From contig JBKHHW010000167.1 of assembly GCA_046538945.1 (NCBI GenBank), positions 1 through 6,810 of the forward strand: a stretch of DNA of 6,810 bases, read 5' to 3'. The position numbers were made by a program, and so were the translations under genes. Below the pieces are notes generated by a model. That model ran no database searches, was not told the DNA's origin, and saw nothing but the letters and a program-made list of their open reading frames with translations. Below, piece by piece: positions 1 through 5,233 of this stretch. The stretch's first letter is position 1. Each line of letters opens with the position of its first letter. Origin of the DNA: JAEZKC01 sp046538945. Its GTDB lineage: Bacteria; Fibrobacterota; Chitinivibrionia; Chitinivibrionales; Chitinispirillaceae.

Positions 1-27
1 CCGTTTGCAGTTTCTTGGACCGGCCCG

Positions 28-74
28 CTCATACTGAGCGTAGGTCTTCCGAAGTCGAAGTATAATTCCTTCAC
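28..74 (+). repeat. Dispersed repeat, copy A
   Basis: CTCATACTGAG (28-38) is followed, after a variable centre, by AGTCGAAGTATAA (53-65) and then TTCCTTCAC (66-74). Both blocks recur exactly, in the same orientation and order, at 240-250 and 283-295, with CTCCCTCAC following at 296-304. The variable centre differs in both length and sequence between the copies. Confidence 0.7.
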
Positions 75-91
75 TTAATCGACTCTCCCAT

Positions 92-124
92 CCGCTCATA
101 CTGCCTGTGCTGAACTTATCGAAA
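92..124 (+). repeat. Dispersed repeat, copy B
   Basis: CCGCTCATACTG at 92-103 is identical to 25-36 in copy A. It then continues as CCTGTGCTGAACTTATCGAA, which resembles the reverse complement of 191-212. Copy B therefore joins the head of one repeat type to the body of another. It is a non-coding repeat of unknown function. Confidence 0.6.
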
Positions 125-139
125 AATGACCTCTCTTAT

Positions 140-157
140 CTCCCTCATATTAGGGAG
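140..157. other. Small hairpin CTCCCT/AGGGAG
   Basis: CTCCCT (140-145) and AGGGAG (152-157) form a perfect 6-bp stem around a 6-base loop. Neither strand has a T-run after it, so it is not a convincing intrinsic terminator. It may be part of the surrounding repeats. Confidence 0.35.
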
Positions 158-167
158 CTCTCCCCCT

Positions 168-225
168 TCGACTCCCGAAGACGGGGCTCACTTCGACACG
201 GCTCAGTACAGGCAGGGTGAGCGGG
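168..225 (-). repeat. Dispersed repeat, inverted copy D
   Basis: Read on the minus strand this copy begins CCGCTCACCCTGCCTGTACTGA, matching copy B (92-124) apart from scattered changes, and it contains two GTCGAAG-type blocks (CTTCGAC at 172-178 and 191-197 on the plus strand). Its right end runs into the 15-bp inverted repeat. It is the opposite-orientation partner of copies A and B. Confidence 0.55.
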
Positions 226-239
226 CCGGTCCATTTCCA

Positions 240-304
240 CTCATACTGAGTCCCGACGTCGCCAGCTTGTCGGGATCTCCGGAGTCGAAGTATAACTCCC
301 TCAC
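240..304 (+). repeat. Dispersed repeat, copy C, reaching the btuC stop codon
   Basis: This copy shares CTCATACTGAG (240-250) and AGTCGAAGTATAA (283-295) exactly with copy A. The trailing YTCCYTCAC block (296-304) includes the btuC stop codon at 301-303, so the repeat abuts the gene with no spacer. Its centre is a hairpin, TCCCGAC (251-257) with GTCGGGA (269-275), absent from copy A. Confidence 0.65.
251..275 (-). terminator. Hairpin just downstream of btuC
   Basis: A perfect 7-bp G+C-rich stem (TCCCGAC/GTCGGGA, 11-base loop) begins about 25 bases past the btuC stop in the direction of transcription. No T-run follows, so it is not a textbook intrinsic terminator. It could protect the 3' end of the transcript or cause pausing, or be just the core of repeat copy C. 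Confidence 0.3.
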
Positions 305-1296
305 CGCAGCTCTCCCCTTCCCCCCGAGCGGAAAAGCACCCACAGTAAAAACGGGCCTCCCAGAAGAGCAGTTATCACCCCCACAGGCATCTCCGCGGGA
401 GCTATCACGGTCCGGGCGAATGTATCGCACACCGCAAGGAATATTCCTCCCGCAAGAAAAGAAGCGGGTGCAAGCACCGTGTGGGAAGCGCCCAGAAGAA
501 TACGGCAGAAATGAGGCACCATCAAGCCCACAAAGCCGATCGGCCCGCATACAGATACGATTCCTCCCACCAGAAGTGAAGCCGCAACCAGCAGAGTATT
601 CCGGCTCGCCTTCACATTCACTCCGCGGGTGCTGGCGATGTCTTCCCCGGTCAGAATATGATCGAGAGAAGAAAGATTCATTCCCACCAGCAGCATACCG
701 AACCCCAGAAAAGGAAGAATGGAAAACAGCGCCCCGTACCCGAACACTTCCACACCGCCCATGAGCCACCGTATTATCTGAAAAGAATCCCTCATGCTGC
801 TCAGATACTGCGACAGCATCAGCACGCTCGAAAAGAAGAAACTCACGGCAATGCCAATCAGAAGAACGGTATGGGATGAATGGGAGCGCAGTGCACGCGA
901 GAGACCCATTACCGCAAAGAGTGAAAACACTGCTCCGGCAAAAGCTCCCACGGCCAGCACCGGAACCCCCAGAAACGTGCCGCCAAGCCCCAGCAGAATC
1001 ATCAGAGCCGCACCGCAGGAGGCGCCGCTTGCGATTCCCAGGGTGAAAGGATCCGCCAGAGGATTTCTGAAAATGCCCTGGAACACCATCCCGCAAAGCG
1101 ACAATCCCCCACCAGCCGCAAACGCGGTGAGCACCCTGGGCAGACGGAGAGAAAAGAAGATATTGCTCTGAAGTGAATCACCCTGAAGCTGAGAGGGCAC
1201 AATGCGCTCCATGCCCGCAAACGGAAGGAATGCTACCGCAATAATAGCTGCACAGAAAAGAATAATCAGAAAAAGAACTCTATTACGGCTGATCAC
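301..1296 (-). CDS. btuC: Vitamin B12-type ABC transporter permease
   Basis: This is an inner-membrane permease of the FecCD/BtuC family, 331 residues, a normal full length. As a dimer it would form the channel that moves corrinoid from the binding protein into the cytoplasm. A hydrophobic first helix (about 7-27) is followed by RLPRVL (51-56), the signature stretch GMVFQG..RNPLADPFTLGI (69-88), a cytoplasmic coupling region GEDIASTRGV (217-226), GPIGFVGLMVPH (251-262) and EMPVG (302-306); about ten membrane helices are expected. The start is GTG at 1296, chosen because GTGA makes a 4-base overlap with the btuD stop and MISRNR leads straight into helix 1; GGAAGG lies about 9 bases upstream. 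The family alone does not separate B12 from iron-siderophore or haem uptake; the riboswitch ahead of the cluster points to corrinoids. Confidence 0.9.
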   Translation of the reverse strand: MISRNRVLFLIILFCAAIIAVAFLPFAGMERIVPSQLQGDSLQSNIFFSLRLPRVLTAFAAGGGLSLCGMVFQGIFRNPLADPFTLGIASGASCGAALMILLGLGGTFLGVPVLAVGAFAGAVFSLFAVMGLSRALRSHSSHTVLLIGIAVSFFFSSVLMLSQYLSSMRDSFQIIRWLMGGVEVFGYGALFSILPFLGFGMLLVGMNLSSLDHILTGEDIASTRGVNVKASRNTLLVAASLLVGGIVSVCGPIGFVGLMVPHFCRILLGASHTVLAPASFLAGGIFLAVCDTFARTVIAPAEMPVGVITALLGGPFLLWVLFRSGGRGELR

Positions 1297-2084
1297 CTCT
1301 GCACGCCTTCCATATGGTACATAAACCGGCTCTCACCCAAACTGACTCTGGAAAAATCGACCGAAAACAACTCCGAGAGCAGACGTGTGCCCCTGGAATC
1401 AAAACTGCTCTTTTCGCCCTGAAAAATCACCCGCCCATCCGATAACGCAAGAATATGGGAATGAACAGAAAGGGCGAAGTTGATATCGTGCGTTACAGTG
1501 ACAACTGCAGTTCCATGCTCCGAATTGATTCTCTGCAGTATAATCCGGACATTCTCCTGATGCCCCGGGTCCAGAAACGTGGTCGGCTCGTCAAGCAGAA
1601 GAACGGATGCGCCCTGAGCCACCGCTCCGGCAAGAAGCACCGACTGAAACTCCCCGCCGCTTAGCGTGTCCATCATGCGTCCTGACAGATGCTCAGTATC
1701 CGTAAGTGCAAGCGCTTCCCCTACACTCTTTTCGCATTCACTGTCAGCGGGCAACAGAAAGCCCGAATAGGCGTATCTTGCCATCCCCACAAACTGACGG
1801 ACCGTAAAAGGCGGAGGGACCCTGCTACTGCCCTGAGGAACATACGCCACAAGCTTCGCCGCGTCCCGCGGACTCAGCTTCGACAGCGCCGCGCCCCCGA
1901 CATCGACAGAGCCGCTTTGGGGCCTCACAAGGCCGCACAGACATTTGAGAAGAGTCGTTTTCCCGGCTCCGTTGCGGCCGATAACCGCCCACGCTTCCCC
2001 TTCCCCCACCGTAAAGGAAACATTTTTGAGTATCTCCCTTCGGCCGTAGTAAAAACAGATGTCCCGTGCCTCAATCGTCGACAT
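1293..2084 (-). CDS. btuD: Vitamin B12-type ABC transporter ATP-binding protein
   Basis: This is the cytoplasmic ATPase of the importer, 263 residues. Visible motifs are Walker A GRNGAGKT (36-43), Q-loop YVPQ (81-84), signature LSGGE (141-145), Walker B VLLLDEP (161-167), D-loop LD (171-172) and switch histidine H199. After the signature, FQSVLLAGAVAQ replaces the usual .QRVLLARALAQ, so arginines common in this family are missing; catalytic residues are intact. The frame is open back to 2231, but ATG at 2084 is preferred: MSTIEARDICFYYG is a normal start for the fold, GGGGGAAG sits just upstream, and the longer version would lie entirely inside btuF with a non-homologous 49-residue head. It overlaps the btuF stop by 14 bases and the btuC start by 4, suggesting translational coupling. 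Substrate assignment rests on the riboswitch and the neighbours. Confidence 0.9.
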   Translation of the reverse strand: MSTIEARDICFYYGRREILKNVSFTVGEGEAWAVIGRNGAGKTTLLKCLCGLVRPQSGSVDVGGAALSKLSPRDAAKLVAYVPQGSSRVPPPFTVRQFVGMARYAYSGFLLPADSECEKSVGEALALTDTEHLSGRMMDTLSGGEFQSVLLAGAVAQGASVLLLDEPTTFLDPGHQENVRIILQRINSEHGTAVVTVTHDINFALSVHSHILALSDGRVIFQGEKSSFDSRGTRLLSELFSVDFSRVSLGESRFMYHMEGVQR

Positions 2085-2994
2085 CGGTATCTTCCCCCGC
2101 GTTGCCGGCTCTCTCTCTCCAATCGGAAACGATGGAGCTGAACTGCTCCAGAACAAGACGTATCCTGGGCCCCGGTACGGTAAGATAGTCACCGACCAGG
2201 CAGTGGACCTCGCCCTTATCGACTGCGTCAACTCCTTTGAGAACAGCCCAGTCCTGTTCCATTCCGCCTGGAAGATCTTTTCTGTATGAAGCAGAAATGT
2301 CGATTATTATGTCGGGAGAAAAGCGGACAATACCCTCAAGAGACAGTGCCATATAGGACTGAAGCGAATCTCTGAGCACATTATCGCCACCACCTGCCTC
2401 GATTATATCATTATAGAAACTTCTGGGACCGGCAGCGAACACCTTTGCAATCCTGCCGCTGCCGGGAGCCTCCCTGTCAACACAAAGGAGAACGGACGGA
2501 CGGTCTTCTTTCTCTCCCCCGGTACCAAACCGCCTTTTTACCGTACCGGCCAGACTGTCACCCCTCTTTTCAACATCGCACACCCGGGCTATCATCCGAA
2601 AAGATTCTACTATCTCCTCTACCGACTCGTTACTCACGGTAAAATGACGGATCGAATGCTTGTCAAGAAAGCGAATGAGTTTGTCGTGTTCCCTGAGCAC
2701 AATCACCAGATCGGGAGAGATCCTTAGTAACGCTTCATAGTTGGGATCGGTGTACCCGCCTACCCGGGGAAGCTCTGAAACGGCTGAAGGGTAGGAGCAG
2801 AACCGGGTGACTCCCGCAACCCTCTGGTCCAGGCCGAGAGCAAAGAGTGTTTCTGTAATGCTGGGAGCAAAGGAAACGATTTTGGATGGGGTAGCATCCT
2901 GAATAACCTGAGGCTTCTTTTCACAGCTGGAAAAGAGAAACAGAAAGCAAGCTGCAAAAAGCGTATCTACAACGAAACTTGAAAATCTTAACAT
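2071..2994 (-). CDS. btuF: Cobalamin-type periplasmic binding protein, probable lipoprotein
   Basis: This is a class III substrate-binding protein (BtuF/FepB-like), 307 residues, that captures the ligand outside the inner membrane and delivers it to BtuC. The N-terminus is hydrophobic (about 4-23) and ends FLFSSC with Cys24, a possible lipidation site. The lipobox is imperfect: Phe at -3, and only one Arg in the n-region. The mature part starts KIVSFAPSITETLFALG (38-54), followed by FCSYP, then PRVGGYTDPNYEALLRISPDLVI, the typical first lobe of the family; the second lobe contains AAGPRSFYNDIIEAGGGDNV. ATG at 2994 has GGGGTG five bases upstream and is the first gene after the riboswitch. B12 is favoured by the riboswitch; the protein itself could also suit other corrinoids such as cobinamide, or less likely a siderophore. 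Confidence 0.87.
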   Translation of the reverse strand: MLRFSSFVVDTLFAACFLFLFSSCEKKPQVIQDATPSKIVSFAPSITETLFALGLDQRVAGVTRFCSYPSAVSELPRVGGYTDPNYEALLRISPDLVIVLREHDKLIRFLDKHSIRHFTVSNESVEEIVESFRMIARVCDVEKRGDSLAGTVKRRFGTGGEKEDRPSVLLCVDREAPGSGRIAKVFAAGPRSFYNDIIEAGGGDNVLRDSLQSYMALSLEGIVRFSPDIIIDISASYRKDLPGGMEQDWAVLKGVDAVDKGEVHCLVGDYLTVPGPRIRLVLEQFSSIVSDWRERAGNAGEDTDVDD

Positions 2995-3004
2995 CCGTCC
3001 ACCC

Positions 3005-3026
3005 CGGTCTCAATCCACGAAGACCG
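3005..3026 (-). promoter_or_regulatory. Riboswitch expression-platform hairpin beside the btuF ribosome binding site
   Basis: Read on the minus strand, CGGTCT (3026-3021) and AGACCG (3010-3005) form a 6-bp stem with a 10-base loop. The last G of the stem is the first base of the GGGGTG Shine-Dalgarno, five bases ahead of the btuF ATG. The 5' arm, GGTCTTC (3025-3019), can instead pair over seven positions (one G-U) with GGAGACC in the B12 box (3061-3055). No T-run follows, which favours control of translation over termination. The switching model is inference. Confidence 0.5.
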
Positions 3027-3044
3027 CCAGTTGAAATGAAAACT

Positions 3045-3221
3045 GATCGGTTCAGGTCTCCTGGCTTCCCCCGACCTTCTCCCGCCTTCCCATCCCTTGC
3101 AAAGGACAGTGGCATTCAGGGAGAGATCCTAAACACGGAGGCTACAGTGGCGGGACCGCTCCCGATTCTCACGGGATTCCCCGACCCGATCGGCCGAAAC
3201 TATAAATACTACCTGCAGATC
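3045..3221 (-). ncRNA. Cobalamin riboswitch (adenosylcobalamin aptamer) controlling btuFDC
   Basis: Read on the minus strand, the leader of btuF shows the conserved cobalamin-aptamer blocks in order: GGGAATCCCGTGAGAATC, GCGGTCCCGCCACTGTAG, then GCCACTG, then GGGAAGC leading into the B12 box AGCCAGGAGACCTG. The ends can be closed by CAGGT (3215-3211) with ACCTG (3057-3053), possibly extended by GATC on each side. Binding of adenosylcobalamin to such RNAs normally represses downstream import or synthesis genes. The aptamer starts about 24 bases after the gnd stop codon and ends about 50 bases before the btuF start. It is the strongest evidence that the transporter handles corrinoids. Confidence 0.96.
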
Positions 3222-3230
3222 CTCTCTGCA
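3214..3230 (-). terminator. Possible weak hairpin after gnd, overlapping the riboswitch 5' edge
   Basis: TGCAGA (3230-3225 on the minus strand) and TCTGCA (3219-3214) form a perfect 6-bp stem with a 5-base loop, 15 bases past the gnd stop codon. The following bases, GGTAGTATTTATAG, are not a proper T-run, so termination would be weak at best. The 3' arm shares two bases with the 5' strand of the riboswitch closing helix, so the two structures would compete. Confidence 0.25.
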
Positions 3231-3244
3231 AGAGCTGCTGATTT

Positions 3245-4702
3245 CTATACAGAGTAGGAACCGGCCGCGGTGTCTCCACCTCTTCCGGTCCAGTTTGTAT
3301 GGAAATACTGCCCGCGCGGCTTATCCACCCGTTCGTAGGTGTGTGCGCCGAAATAGTCCCTCTGGGCCTGAATCAGATTAGCCGGGGACTGAGGTGATCG
3401 GTACCCATCGTAGAAGCTAAGGGCACTGCTGAAAGCAGGAACCGCCAGCCCGGAATTCACCGCGGCACCCACCACCTTTCTCCAGGACTTCTGGCACTGC
3501 GCCAGAACGCCCCTGAAATAATCATTGAGAAGAAGATTTTCCAGAGCGGGATTGCGCTGATACGCCTCCTTGATTTTATCCAGAAAGACACTCCGTATTA
3601 TACAACCGCCACGCCACATCAGAGCGACATCCCCAAAATCGATTTCCCACACGTACTCCCTGGCCGCGATCTTCATGAGCATGAACCCCTGGGCATAGGA
3701 GATGATTTTGGATGCAAGCAGCGCTTTACGGATATCCTCCACGAACTCATCCTTGTCACCCGCGAAAGAAACCGGCGGGCCCGCAAGCACCGATGACGCG
3801 ACAGCTCTCTGGTCAACCAGAACAGAAAGAGCCCTCGCATACACCGCTTCGGTTATGAGCGTAACCGGAACTCCAAGCTCAAGCGAATCTATTCCGGTCC
3901 ACTTGCCGGTCCCCTTCTGCCCCGCAGCATCCAAAATCTTCTCCAGCATGAAAGCCCCACCCTCATCCTTACTGCCCAGAATATCCGCGGTGATCTCCAC
4001 CAGATAACTGTCCAGTTCCGTTCTGTTCCACTGCGCGAATATCCCGCTCATGCGGGGAAAGTCCATACCCAGCAGATTTTTGAGCAGAAAATAGGCTTCA
4101 CTGATGATCTGCATGTCACCGTACTCGATCCCGTTATGGATCATTTTGACATAGTGACCGGCGCCATCGGAACCGACCCAGTTGCAGCAGGGCTCATCAT
4201 CGGGAGTTCTCGCGCAGATCGACTGGAAGATGTCTTTCAGCAGAGGCCAGGCGTCGGGATTTCCCCCGGGCATGATCGAGGGGCCGTGCCGTGCTCCCTC
4301 CTCTCCCCCCGAAATCCCTGTCCCGCAGAAAACAATCCCTTTCTCGCTCAGGTCCCGGGTACGCCTTACGGTATCCTTGAAAAAGCTGTTGCCGCCGTCA
4401 ATAATGCAGTCACCCGGTTCCAGAAAGGGAAGAACCTGCTCGATAAAGCTGTCAACCGCCGCACCGGCTTTAACCATGAGCATCACCTTGCGGGGACGGG
4501 AAAGAAGGGAGCAGAACTGCTCTACTGAATGAGATCCCAAAATCGTTTCCCTGCCCGAAGCGGGGCCGTTGAGGAAAGCATCCACCTTGGAAGTCGTTCT
4601 GTTGAAAACGACAACCTTGAACCCCTTGTCGTTCATGTTGAGGATAAGATTCTGCCCCATTACCGCAAGGCCAATCACTCCGATATCACCCTTGATCTCC
4701 AT
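3245..4702 (-). CDS. gnd: 6-phosphogluconate dehydrogenase, decarboxylating
   Basis: This cytoplasmic enzyme oxidises and decarboxylates 6-phosphogluconate to ribulose 5-phosphate, normally making NADPH. It has 485 residues and is complete. The nucleotide-binding motif GLAVMG is at 11-16, and NRT at 34-36 is the NADP-type pocket. DGGNS is at 102-106, SGGEEGARHGPSIMPGG at 131-147, and the catalytic segment GHYVKMIHNGIEYGD has Lys186 as base, Glu193 as acid, with His189 and Asn190. The C-terminus, FHTNWTGRGG plus a short tail, matches the long form seen in mammals and yeast rather than the shorter E. coli enzyme, which ends near FHT.W. ATG at 4702 has AGGGGAG about 7 bases upstream. It lies 24 bases after gntK, whose product feeds it directly. 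Confidence 0.98.
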   Translation of the reverse strand: MEIKGDIGVIGLAVMGQNLILNMNDKGFKVVVFNRTTSKVDAFLNGPASGRETILGSHSVEQFCSLLSRPRKVMLMVKAGAAVDSFIEQVLPFLEPGDCIIDGGNSFFKDTVRRTRDLSEKGIVFCGTGISGGEEGARHGPSIMPGGNPDAWPLLKDIFQSICARTPDDEPCCNWVGSDGAGHYVKMIHNGIEYGDMQIISEAYFLLKNLLGMDFPRMSGIFAQWNRTELDSYLVEITADILGSKDEGGAFMLEKILDAAGQKGTGKWTGIDSLELGVPVTLITEAVYARALSVLVDQRAVASSVLAGPPVSFAGDKDEFVEDIRKALLASKIISYAQGFMLMKIAAREYVWEIDFGDVALMWRGGCIIRSVFLDKIKEAYQRNPALENLLLNDYFRGVLAQCQKSWRKVVGAAVNSGLAVPAFSSALSFYDGYRSPQSPANLIQAQRDYFGAHTYERVDKPRGQYFHTNWTGRGGDTAAGSYSV

Positions 4703-4726
4703 CAGGCACTCCCCTTTCAGCTGTTC

Positions 4727-5227
4727 TCATTTCCTGTTACTACTTCCGATCCAGTCAACAACCGAATCCACAATCCGCTCCGCGGGAAGCTCAGCATCCA
4801 CACTGAAAGCGTCCCGGGGCTCCTGCAGATCGGCAAACTGGGATTCCAGAAGTGCCGGGGGCATGAAATGCCCGCGCCTCGCCTGCAACCTCTTCCGCAC
4901 TGTCCTGAAACTGCACTTAAGATATATAAAACGCACGAAACGGCTGTTCTGACCCGCCAGAATTTCTCTGTAGGAGTGTTTAAGCGCTGAACAGGCAAGC
5001 ACCATCTCCTCACCCTTTGAAAGCGTCTCCTCTATCAGCTCTCCCAGCTTCTCAAGCCAGGGAATCCTGTCTTCATCCATCAGGGCAACACCCCTCATCA
5101 TCTTCTCGACATTTTTTTCGGGATGATAATCATCGGCATCGATGAAGGAAATATTCATTCGGGAGGCAAGCATCGCGCCAACCGTCGATTTCCCGCACCC
5201 GGACACTCCCATCACCACATACACCAT
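4727..5227 (-). CDS. gntK: Gluconokinase
   Basis: This cytoplasmic kinase phosphorylates D-gluconate with ATP to 6-phosphogluconate, the substrate of the next gene. It has 166 residues, close to E. coli GntK. The P-loop GVSGCGKST is at 7-15, DADDYHP at 30-36, EKMMRGVALMDEDRIPWL follows, then CSALK at 79-83 and RRGHFMPPALLESQF (117-131), all hallmarks of the GntK family in the shikimate-kinase-like fold. The ATG at 5227 is kept because VYVVMGVSG supplies the first beta strand. The nearest Shine-Dalgarno, GAGGAG, is only 2 bases from that ATG, unusually tight; the internal ATG at 5212 would lose most of that strand. It begins 6 bases after pdxB ends. No gluconate transporter or regulator is in view. 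Confidence 0.96.
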   Translation of the reverse strand: MVYVVMGVSGCGKSTVGAMLASRMNISFIDADDYHPEKNVEKMMRGVALMDEDRIPWLEKLGELIEETLSKGEEMVLACSALKHSYREILAGQNSRFVRFIYLKCSFRTVRKRLQARRGHFMPPALLESQFADLQEPRDAFSVDAELPAERIVDSVVDWIGSSNRK

Positions 5228-5233
5228 CGCTCC

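Larger units (their letters stand above)
17..232. repeat. Perfect 15-bp inverted repeat bounding 216 bp
   Basis: GGACCGGCCCGCTCA at 17-31 recurs as its exact reverse complement, TGAGCGGGCCGGTCC, at 218-232. Just inside the right arm, 191-212 is an inverted, diverged copy of 104-124 (CCTGT.CTGA followed by TCGAA). The interior has no open frame resembling a transposase. The layout could be a non-autonomous palindromic element, or simply two neighbouring repeat copies in opposite orientation. No target-site duplication is obvious. Confidence 0.6.
1..300. other. Gene-free, repeat-rich left flank
   Basis: No convincing gene lies between the window edge and the end of btuC. The open frame that starts at 126 on the plus strand runs on antisense through btuC and resembles no family I know. 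The stretch is made of diverged copies, in both orientations, of a short repeat family, plus two small hairpins (140-157 and 251-275); these are listed separately. Confidence 0.75.

Noticed and set aside
126..764. Long plus-strand open frame (212 codons)
   Set aside because: It lies mostly antisense to btuC, and its product is proline-, arginine- and serine-rich with no recognisable domain. The btuC frame on the other strand is unambiguous.
203..1096. Minus-strand open frame of 297 codons overlapping btuC
   Set aside because: Its Gly/Arg/Ser-rich product with many cysteines is a frame-shifted shadow of btuC.
2085..2231. 49-residue N-terminal extension of BtuD from an upstream ATG
   Set aside because: It would sit wholly inside btuF, has no similarity to ABC ATPases, and the ATG at 2084 has a strong ribosome binding site and a normal family start.
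3244..3276. Possible promoter for btuFDC at the end of gnd (TATAGA with GAGACA upstream on the minus strand)
   Set aside because: The spacing of about 21 bases and the weak match make it no better than chance; read-through from gnd is equally possible.
4136..4528. Plus-strand open frames opposite gnd
   Set aside because: They are antisense to highly conserved Gnd motifs and their products resemble nothing known.
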